DNA of 5,771 bases. Source: Bacteroidales bacterium (GTDB taxonomy: Bacteria > Bacteroidota > Bacteroidia > Bacteroidales > B18-G4). The position numbers and the translations under genes were made by a program. Shown here one piece after another: positions 1-4,968 of the stretch. The notes beneath the pieces are model-generated. The model saw only the letters and a list, made by a program, of their open reading frames with translations, searched no databases and was not told where the DNA came from. The stretch is from positions 1 through 5,771 of the forward strand of contig JAUXCL010000159.1 in the NCBI GenBank assembly GCA_030618905.1, written 5' to 3'. Numbering within the stretch: position 1 is the stretch's first letter; each line of letters opens with the position of its first letter.

Positions 1-26
1 AAAATGTAAGGTCTCTCATTCCCTCC

Positions 27-73
27 CGACTAAGTTGACAATAAAATAAATTTTTAACATTAAAACTTAGTCG
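27..73. promoter_or_regulatory. Perfect inverted repeat in the hvfA leader
   Basis: The arms CGACTAAGTT (27-36) and AACTTAGTCG (64-73) are exact reverse complements, separated by 27 AT-rich bases. The right arm ends two bases before the hvfA ATG. A smaller inner pairing (TAAAA 42-46 with TTTTA 52-56) could stack inside. As DNA it could be an operator. As RNA it would form a long hairpin that partly hides the translation start. The repeat is seen directly; a regulatory role, for example response to copper, is inference. No convincing TAnnTTTG promoter box was found in the 75 bases before the gene, so the promoter may lie left of the window or use an alternative sigma factor. Confidence 0.55.
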
Positions 74-75
74 TA

Positions 76-525
76 ATGAAAAACAATAAAAATCATACCA
101 GGCAAGTTGCAGTTATCTCCGGTACATTAGTTACCGGTTTACTGACCGGCTTATCAGCAGAGCAGGCAAATGCCAGCGATCTTTTTGATTATACCTCTTT
201 AGGAACAGGTTCTGAGCTCAGGAATGAGCTGATCGACATGAACCTTGTAGATAAGGCCGTAGGACCTGAAACCATCAGGGCTAAAATATGGGAAGGTAAA
301 TGTGGTGAAGGCAAGTGCGGTGAAGGTAAATGTGGTGAGGAAGAGAAAGATAGTACCAAGAAAACCGAAGAAGTCAAAAAAGACAGTAAAGGTGAAAAGA
401 AAGTAGACGGAGCTGTTACCACAACAACCAAAACTGACACGGCAAAGAAAGAGGGAGAAAAAGACAAGGCCAAAGAAGACAAGACCAAGGAAGCCAAATG
501 TGGCGAAGGTAAATGCGGAAGCTAA
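76..525 (+). CDS. hvfA: HvfA/bufferin-type RiPP precursor with EGKCG motifs
   Basis: This is a 149-residue precursor of the EGKCG family, whose members become exported copper-binding peptides after cysteine modification. Residues 1-34 form a long Sec-type signal peptide: basic N-terminus, hydrophobic VAVISGTLVTGLLTGL, and likely cleavage after ANA. Next comes a short conserved-looking segment, LFDYTSLGTGSELRNELI (36-53). The core has five cysteines, all in KCG: Cys76, 81 and 86 in three tandem EGKCG units, and Cys142 and 147 in EAKCG-EGKCG at the C-terminus. A roughly 50-residue Lys/Glu/Thr-rich disordered linker separates the two clusters. In Haemophilus HvfA the EGKCG cysteines are converted to oxazolone/thioamide groups that bind copper; the same chemistry here is inferred from the neighbouring MNIO and DUF2063 genes. 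The gene is first in the operon, with the maturase gene starting 11 bases after its stop. The split core is unusual compared with a single EGKCG block. Confidence 0.9.
   Translation: MKNNKNHTRQVAVISGTLVTGLLTGLSAEQANASDLFDYTSLGTGSELRNELIDMNLVDKAVGPETIRAKIWEGKCGEGKCGEGKCGEEEKDSTKKTEEVKKDSKGEKKVDGAVTTTTKTDTAKKEGEKDKAKEDKTKEAKCGEGKCGS
292..336 (+). repeat. Three tandem 15-bp units encoding EGKCG
   Basis: Units at 292-306, 307-321 and 322-336 each encode Glu-Gly-Lys-Cys-Gly. Units 1 and 3 are identical. Unit 2 differs only at the third positions of the Gly, Lys and Cys codons (GGC, AAG, TGC), so every change is synonymous. This suggests the peptide motif is being conserved while the DNA drifts. 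Confidence 0.9.
490..519 (+). repeat. C-terminal pair of 15-bp EAKCG/EGKCG units
   Basis: Two more 15-bp units (490-504 and 505-519) encode EAKCG and EGKCG at the very end of the precursor, leaving only one Ser before the stop. They are diverged copies of the 292-336 units: one Gly is Ala, and codons differ at wobble positions. They form a second, separate cluster of modifiable cysteines. Confidence 0.85.
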
Positions 526-536
526 AAAACAAAAAA

Positions 537-1361
537 ATGACAGGCATAGGATTCAGAAGAGACTTTTCAGAAGAACTACTCCGGGGCAGGTTACTGCACC
601 CGGAGTTTATCGAGTTCGCACCAGAAAACTGGATGGATATGGGTGGTTACTGGGGCCGGATCATCAGGGAAGCAGTAGAAAAATTCCCGGTGCATGCCCA
701 TGGCCTTTCATTGTCCATTGGTAGTCCTGATGATCTCGACTGGGATTTCATCAGGAAACTGAAAGTATTCCTTGATGAAAATCAGGTGGATGTATATTCT
801 GAACATCTTTCTTATACCAAAGCGGCCAATGCCCACCTGTACGACCTCTTACCCATTCCTTTCCGCGAAGATGCGGTTAAGCATATCGCTCAACGCATCC
901 GTGAGGTACAGGATTACCTTGAAAGAAAAATCGCCATAGAAAATGTATCCTATTACACACCAGTCGCTGCCGAAATGGATGAAGCAACATTTGTAAAGAG
1001 TGTAGTTGAAGAGGCAGGTTGTGACCTGTTGCTGGATGTCAACAATGTGTATGTGAATGCATTCAACCATCAATATGATGCCAGGAAATATATCAGTCAG
1101 CTGCCACTCGACAAGGTGGCCTATATTCACATGGCAGGACATGAGCAGATAGAGCCTGATCTGATCATCGACACCCATGGACAACCCATTATCGATCCGG
1201 TTTATGATCTTTTTGAGTGGACCATACAACGTATTGAACCGGTCCCGGTATTATTGGAAAGAGATTTCAATTATGGTGACCTGGATCAGATGGAAACGGA
1301 ATTAAACAAGTTGAAAAATATTACCAAAAAGCATTGGGAGCTGAATTATGTTGAAGCCTGA
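537..1361 (+). CDS. hvfB: MNIO-family (DUF692) RiPP maturase, HvfB-like
   Basis: This is a multinuclear non-heme iron-dependent oxidase of the MbnB/TglH/HvfB family, a TIM-barrel enzyme that modifies peptide cysteines using iron and oxygen. With the start at 537 it has 274 residues, normal for the family. The conserved metal-site motifs are all present: HGLSLSIG (His55), YSEHLSY (Glu89-His90), IENVSYY (Glu135-Asn136), LLLDVNNVYVN (Asp167, Asn169, Asn170), YIHMAGH (His198, His202), DTHGQPI (Asp212, His214) and LLERD (Glu241). Nothing essential looks missing, so it should be active. An in-frame ATG at 513 lies inside hvfA and would add eight Lys-rich residues (RKLKNKK); 537 is preferred because it gives the family-like N-terminus MTGIGFRRDF and clears the upstream stop. 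The 11-base gap to hvfA and the 14-base overlap with hvfC imply co-expression. The expected substrate is the EGKCG cysteines of the upstream precursor. The chemistry is inferred from HvfB homologues; the family assignment is firm. Confidence 0.93.
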   Translation: MTGIGFRRDFSEELLRGRLLHPEFIEFAPENWMDMGGYWGRIIREAVEKFPVHAHGLSLSIGSPDDLDWDFIRKLKVFLDENQVDVYSEHLSYTKAANAHLYDLLPIPFREDAVKHIAQRIREVQDYLERKIAIENVSYYTPVAAEMDEATFVKSVVEEAGCDLLLDVNNVYVNAFNHQYDARKYISQLPLDKVAYIHMAGHEQIEPDLIIDTHGQPIIDPVYDLFEWTIQRIEPVPVLLERDFNYGDLDQMETELNKLKNITKKHWELNYVEA

Positions 1362-2103
1362 TACCATACAAATCCAGAATGACCTGGCTGGCTATTGCAG
1401 GACAGGTAAAATGGTGGATATCCCCGGAACCAGTAAAGCAAGGTTGTCACATTACAGGAGACTGGTGTACAATGTCATTAACAGTACCATGGAACAGGCT
1501 TTTCCAATCACCCGGGAGATCCTTGACGATGAAGAGTGGAAAACCTTAATCGATCGCTTCTTTATTGAACATGACGCCCAGACACCAAAATTATGGGAAC
1601 TGCCATACGAGTTATTTAAGTACGCAAAAAGCGAAGGGTATGCTGAAAAATTCAACAAACCTTACCTGACAGATCTGCTTTACTTTGAATGGGTTGAGAT
1701 TGAAGTGCATACGATGCGGGATAAATTTCATCCTGATCATGCCCCTGAGGGAGACCTGATTAATGATCCCATTGTCCTTAATCATGAAAGCCGGTTAATA
1801 CGCTTACACTACCCGGTGCACTTATATGCTGCCAGCGAGGCCATAAGCAAACCAGGAAATTATTTTGTGTTCATTTTCAGGGAGCCGGAGACCGGGACTG
1901 TTCGCTTCATGAGCCTATCGGTCTTACATGTCCATCTCTTTGAAAAGTTCTATCTCAACAATCTTATCGTTTCAGATTTTATCGATGACATTGCAAAAAC
2001 CTTTGATATCAAAGATCATAAAATGCTGGAAAAAGAAATTAAAAGATTTTTACAAGAACTCCTGAGTCAGGGAGGAATTTTAGGATTTACAAACAAGAAA
2101 TAA
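1348..2103 (+). CDS. hvfC: DUF2063 RiPP maturation partner, HvfC-like
   Basis: This 251-residue protein belongs to the DUF2063 (MbnC-like/HvfC) group, which pairs with MNIO enzymes, binds the precursor and supports the modification reaction. The N-terminal helical DUF2063 signature is clear at about residues 35-92: HYRRLVYNVINSTMEQAFP, then REILDDEEWKTLIDRFF, then a Pro-rich stretch and WELPYELFKY. A further helix with LLYFEWVEIEVH follows (110-121). The C-terminal half (about 148-200, RLIRLHYPVHLY through FVFIFREPETG to LSVLHVHLFEK) resembles the second domain of NGO1945-type proteins of this family. The gene overlaps the end of hvfB by 14 bases. GGGAG at 1336-1340 sits seven bases before the ATG, the only good Shine-Dalgarno-like site in the operon. 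A strong terminator follows about 120 bases downstream. Partner identification is firm from domain and context; its exact role in catalysis is known only from homologues. Confidence 0.88.
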   Translation: MLKPDTIQIQNDLAGYCRTGKMVDIPGTSKARLSHYRRLVYNVINSTMEQAFPITREILDDEEWKTLIDRFFIEHDAQTPKLWELPYELFKYAKSEGYAEKFNKPYLTDLLYFEWVEIEVHTMRDKFHPDHAPEGDLINDPIVLNHESRLIRLHYPVHLYAASEAISKPGNYFVFIFREPETGTVRFMSLSVLHVHLFEKFYLNNLIVSDFIDDIAKTFDIKDHKMLEKEIKRFLQELLSQGGILGFTNKK

Positions 2104-2126
2104 CAATAATCACCAGGCCCAGATCA

Positions 2127-2147
2127 AGGTCCCGGATTCGGGCACCT
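2127..2147 (+). other. Small hairpin after hvfC
   Basis: AGGT-CCCG (2127-2134) pairs with CGGG-ACCT (2139-2147) around the loop GATT, with one bulged C at 2143. No T-run follows, so it is not an intrinsic terminator by itself. It may act as an mRNA 3'-end stabilising structure; that role is inference. Confidence 0.4.
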
Positions 2148-2176
2148 GAATTTAGCAGAACATAAAGGCACCGCAT

Positions 2177-2207
2177 CCTGAAAGTTCCGCCTCGGGCAAC
2201 TTTCAGG
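2177..2207 (+). other. Perfect 10-bp stem-loop after hvfC
   Basis: CCTGAAAGTT (2177-2186) is the exact reverse complement of AACTTTCAGG (2198-2207), with an 11-base GC-rich loop. It lacks a following T-tract (GTACTCTATAT comes next). It lies between the end of hvfC and the true terminator, so it would sit in the operon's 3' untranslated RNA. Confidence 0.6.
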
Positions 2208-2224
2208 GTACTCTATATATCCCC

Positions 2225-2259
2225 ATCCATCTGCCCTCAGGCAGATGGATTTTTTCTTT
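2225..2259 (+). terminator. Strong intrinsic terminator of the hvfABC operon
   Basis: ATCCATCTGCC (2225-2235) pairs perfectly with GGCAGATGGAT (2240-2250) around the tetraloop CTCA, an 11-bp stem. It is followed directly by a T-rich tract (TTTTTCTTT, 2251-2259). This is a textbook Rho-independent terminator. It ends the RiPP transcription unit after hvfC and separates it from the secreted-protein gene starting at 2285. Confidence 0.9.
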
Positions 2260-2260
2260 G

Positions 2261-2268
2261 TATATTTA
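2261..2268 (+). promoter_or_regulatory. Possible -7 box before the secreted FG-GAP protein
   Basis: TATATTTA matches the Bacteroidota -7 consensus TAnnTTTG at all but the last base and lies 16 bases before the ATG at 2285. No clear -33 TTG element stands at the right distance. A promoter is expected here because a strong terminator lies directly upstream. Confidence 0.3.
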
Positions 2269-2284
2269 GGGAAAATACTGCCAC

Positions 2285-4309
2285 ATGAAAAATATGCTAT
2301 TACCCCTGACCTTTATTTTCCTATCCCAAATTGTACCGGCTCAAAATGAGGCTTTTTTCCAGTTTATCGAAAGCTCTGCAGGTATGCACTACCCGGACTG
2401 GGAAAGTGGCAAGACAGAGCTGGAGTTTGCCGATATTAACATGGACGGCTATGTAGATATCCTTTCCATTGGTGATCATGGTTGTCCTCTGATCAACACG
2501 CAGGAACACGGGATCATGGTTTGGTTCGGCGATGGAACAGGTACATGGAATGTACAAATGGTGGGTGATTTTGGCTACGGTGGTATTGCTATTGGTGATG
2601 TCAATAATGATGGCCACTGGGATGTAGGCTATGGTATGCATCATGCCTATTCATCAACAGATTTTGGAGATCAGTTGCTTGAAGTTGCACTGGGTGATGG
2701 CAGTGGTACTAACTGGACACCCTGGGACGATGGCCTGGCTACCAATGGTGAAGACTGGGGCCTGTTTGGGACAGATTTTGCAGATGTCGATAATGATGGT
2801 GACCTGGATGTGGGATCAAATTCCTTTGGTTCCGGGTCCGGGCTACATGTATATATCAACCAGGGTGATGGAAGCTGGGTGCAAAGCTTTGGCATCATGC
2901 CCGGCAATTCCAATATGCGGTTCATTTTCGGAGATATTAATAAGGATGCAAACGCTGATTTTGTGGTTACCCACGATGCGGGCATTGTTTTCTTTGGGGA
3001 TGGAGCGGGTAACTTTTACAATGCTGATTACAACCTTCCCCAGTATAATTTCCCAGTATATGGTCCTGACCTGGGTGATATAAACAACAATGGAGCACAG
3101 GACCTTGCTTATGTCGATCAGAATGGTGGTATCCTTGTCTGGACTTTCGATGCATCCGTCAATCAATGGATTGATCTTTCCGGGAGCCTGCCGGCATCAG
3201 GAAACTACCAGGCAGTACAACTTTGTGATTTCAATAGTGATGGGGTAATGGATTTGGCAGCCTTTGGAAATGCACAATTAACAGTTTGGCGGGGAACACT
3301 TTTCGATCAGCAAACCATTGTCTGGTCCCAGGAATTCAACACCATTACCTCCAATAATGGAGACTGCAATGCTTTCAGGGCAGGGGGTGATGTTGACCGG
3401 AACGGCTATCCAGACATGACCCTGGTTGAAAAAGAGGGGTCCTGGCCGAATGACCAGAATCATCTGAAATGTTTCAAGGAAACCTCAGTACTCTTTCAGG
3501 CGAACATCAAAGCTGTTTTCCCAAAAGGAATCGAAGTCTTTAAACAGGGATCTGTACAATTCATTGACTGGATCAGTGCTGTACCTGTTTCTTCAATATC
3601 ATTGGTTCAAATTGACTATTCACTGAGAGGGAGTATGGGGCCGTGGACACCATTGACACCCGGAACGGCCAACTCAGGAAGATACCAATGGATCATTCCA
3701 CAAACCATCTCAAGCAATAATTGCTTTCTTAATTACACTTTAATCGAAGGAAGTGATACGCTGGCAGCCCTTACACCAAAGGCCTTTACCATCCTGGGGG
3801 AAGATGGGATCGAAGCAGATTTTTCAGCTGATTCCACCATGGTTTATCCCGGTTCACAAATTCAATTTACAGATCAATCCCTGGGACTAATCAGCTCCTG
3901 GGAATGGGATTTTGACAATAACGATACAGTTGATGCTACAATTAGAAACCCTGTTTATGCTTATGCTCAGTCAGGAAATTATACTGTGAAATTAACGGTA
4001 TCAGATGGAATAAACAACCAGACTGAAATAAAGACCGACTACATTACAGTGGTTTCACCGGTCAGGGTTAAAGAATTACCGGAACTGGCCGTGCAGATCT
4101 ATCCGAATCCCATAAAAGATCATATTTATATCAAGGGTTTGGATCAAGCTGATATATACATCCATTCAACAGATGGCAAGCTGATCAGGTCACTGAAGAA
4201 GTTCAGTGGCAATGCCATCGACTTTTCAGGACTGCCCAAAGGCGTCTATATCCTGAATGTGGTGATCAATGATGCGATTATGATTAACAGGAAGATTGTA
4301 ATTCTTTAA
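2285..4309 (+). CDS. Secreted FG-GAP/VCBS propeller protein with PKD and T9SS sorting domain
   Basis: This 674-residue protein is exported by Sec and then across the outer membrane by the type IX system. Residues 1-20 are a signal peptide (MKNMLLPLTF..., cleavage likely after PAQ). Seven Asp-rich calcium loops of FG-GAP/VCBS type follow: FADINMDGYVD (48-58), IGDVNNDGHWD (103-113), FADVDNDGDLD (165-175), FGDINKDANAD (215-225), LGDINNNGAQD (263-273), LCDFNSDGVMD (313-323) and GGDVDRNGYPD (367-377). Their 48-62 residue spacing fits a seven-bladed beta-propeller. Residues about 408-504 look like an Ig/Fn3-like domain (FIDWIS, IDYSLRG, GRYQWIIP, FTIL). A PKD domain spans about 508-591, with WEWDFDNND and YAYAQSGNYTVKLTVSDG. 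The C-terminus (about 595-674) is a type A sorting domain with IYPNP and LPKGVYIL, normally cleaved with surface attachment or release. No catalytic motif is visible; ligand or carbohydrate binding is plausible but unproven. It is separated from the RiPP operon by the terminator. Confidence 0.9.
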   Translation: MKNMLLPLTFIFLSQIVPAQNEAFFQFIESSAGMHYPDWESGKTELEFADINMDGYVDILSIGDHGCPLINTQEHGIMVWFGDGTGTWNVQMVGDFGYGGIAIGDVNNDGHWDVGYGMHHAYSSTDFGDQLLEVALGDGSGTNWTPWDDGLATNGEDWGLFGTDFADVDNDGDLDVGSNSFGSGSGLHVYINQGDGSWVQSFGIMPGNSNMRFIFGDINKDANADFVVTHDAGIVFFGDGAGNFYNADYNLPQYNFPVYGPDLGDINNNGAQDLAYVDQNGGILVWTFDASVNQWIDLSGSLPASGNYQAVQLCDFNSDGVMDLAAFGNAQLTVWRGTLFDQQTIVWSQEFNTITSNNGDCNAFRAGGDVDRNGYPDMTLVEKEGSWPNDQNHLKCFKETSVLFQANIKAVFPKGIEVFKQGSVQFIDWISAVPVSSISLVQIDYSLRGSMGPWTPLTPGTANSGRYQWIIPQTISSNNCFLNYTLIEGSDTLAALTPKAFTILGEDGIEADFSADSTMVYPGSQIQFTDQSLGLISSWEWDFDNNDTVDATIRNPVYAYAQSGNYTVKLTVSDGINNQTEIKTDYITVVSPVRVKELPELAVQIYPNPIKDHIYIKGLDQADIYIHSTDGKLIRSLKKFSGNAIDFSGLPKGVYILNVVINDAIMINRKIVIL

Positions 4310-4372
4310 TCACAGAGAAAGTGCCCGCAAACCCACACCAAAGCCGGATGGGCGGTTTATAAAACTAAAATA

Positions 4373-4858
4373 ATGAATGAATTAAAGCTAAAACCGATTG
4401 GCATCATACATTCTCCTTTTAAAAAACCAACAGGAGTGCCAATCCAGTCTTCAGGTGCTATAGATGTTGAAGGAACAGCAGAAGTATTTTCAGAATATTC
4501 AGAGGGTTTAAAGGATATTGAAGGCTTTTCGCATATTATCCTGATCTATTATTTTCATTTATCTAAAAAACCCTCATTACTCGTCACGCCTTTTTTAGAT
4601 AATCATGTCCACGGAGTTTTTGCAACCCGTGCCTCAAGCAGGCCAAACCCTATTGGTATTTCGGTAGTTGAACTTATTAAAATCAAAAGGAATATTCTCC
4701 ATATCAAAAACCTGGATATTGTTGACGGCACGCCACTTTTGGATATTAAGCCCTGTGTTCCGGAATTTGATTTCAAAAACATAACAAAAATCGGATGGCT
4801 TGAGCATACCATTTACAAACTTCCAACATTAAAGGATGATGGACGCTTTGTAAAATGA
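4373..4858 (+). CDS. trmO: TrmO/TsaA-family tRNA A37 methyltransferase, short form
   Basis: This 161-residue cytosolic protein has the TsaA/TrmO beta-barrel domain that binds S-adenosylmethionine. In E. coli, TrmO methylates N6 of t6A at position 37 of tRNA-Thr(GGU). Signature segments are present in order: LKPIGIIHSPF (5-15), DIEGFSHIILIYYFH (48-62), the core GVFATRASSRPNPIG (81-95), and LDIVDGTPLLDIKP (114-127) followed by CVPEFD. The protein is shorter than the 235-residue E. coli enzyme and lacks its C-terminal domain, as in the short archaeal and many bacterial forms, so substrate range could differ. It begins 63 bases after the secreted-protein gene; no terminator or clear promoter was seen in that gap, so read-through is possible. 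It appears more AT-rich than the upstream genes. Family assignment is firm; tRNA specificity is inferred. Confidence 0.88.
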   Translation: MNELKLKPIGIIHSPFKKPTGVPIQSSGAIDVEGTAEVFSEYSEGLKDIEGFSHIILIYYFHLSKKPSLLVTPFLDNHVHGVFATRASSRPNPIGISVVELIKIKRNILHIKNLDIVDGTPLLDIKPCVPEFDFKNITKIGWLEHTIYKLPTLKDDGRFVK

Positions 4859-4859
4859 T

Positions 4860-4896
4860 TTAACAAATATTTAACAATTTTAACATCTCCTTAACA
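4860..4896. promoter_or_regulatory. Four helically spaced TTAACA repeats
   Basis: TTAACA occurs at 4860-4865, 4871-4876, 4880-4885 and 4891-4896, with start-to-start steps of 11, 9 and 11 bases, close to one DNA turn each. The array lies between the trmO stop and a TACATTTG promoter box and ends 22 bases upstream of that box. It could be a binding array for an activator on one DNA face, or an AT-rich UP-like element. The repeats are seen; the role is inferred. Confidence 0.5.
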
Positions 4897-4918
4897 GACA
4901 AGCCCCCTGTCCGTGACT

Positions 4919-4926
4919 TACATTTG
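4919..4926 (+). promoter_or_regulatory. TAnnTTTG-type promoter -7 box
   Basis: TACATTTG is an exact match to the Bacteroidota primary-sigma -7 consensus TAnnTTTG. It lies 42 bases before the ATG at 4969, leaving an untranslated leader of roughly 35 bases. No TTG is present at the usual -33 distance; the last TTAACA repeat ends 22 bases upstream instead. Confidence 0.6.
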
Positions 4927-4968
4927 CTTCGACTTATTCTAAATAGCGACATCTCAATTATTAAAGTC

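Noticed and set aside
35..40. TTGACA as a sigma70-type -35 box for hvfA
   Set aside because: A -10 at the usual distance would be CATTAA near 58-63 and would start transcription almost at the ATG. Bacteroidota also do not use this consensus. It is more likely part of the inverted-repeat region.
189..497. 102-codon minus-strand frame opposite hvfA
   Set aside because: Its Ser/Pro/Leu/Val-rich, repetitive product (SPHLPSPHLP) is the mirror of the EGKCG and Lys/Glu codons on the + strand. It has no recognisable domain.
292..519. CRISPR-like or satellite repeat
   Set aside because: The 15-bp units are codon repeats in frame with a coding sequence and have no spacer structure.
513..536. Upstream in-frame ATG (513) as the start of the MNIO gene
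   Set aside because: It lies inside hvfA and would add a Lys-rich RKLKNKK stretch not typical of the family. The ATG at 537 gives the expected N-terminus, so 537 was chosen; 513 cannot be fully excluded.
500..724. 74-codon + strand frame overlapping hvfA and hvfB
   Set aside because: It is a shadow frame over the well-supported MNIO start, with no domain and no sensible initiation context.
2631..3083. 150-codon + strand frame inside the secreted protein gene
   Set aside because: It is out of frame within the FG-GAP repeats; its Met/Trp-rich composition is typical of a shadow of GATGG-rich repeat DNA.
2671..3166. Overlapping minus-strand frames in the propeller region
   Set aside because: They have no domain and mirror the Asp/Gly-rich repeat codons of the real gene.
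4329..4358. Possible hairpin between the secreted protein gene and trmO (AAACC with GGTTT)
   Set aside because: The stem is only five base pairs with a large loop and no T-tract; too weak to call a terminator.
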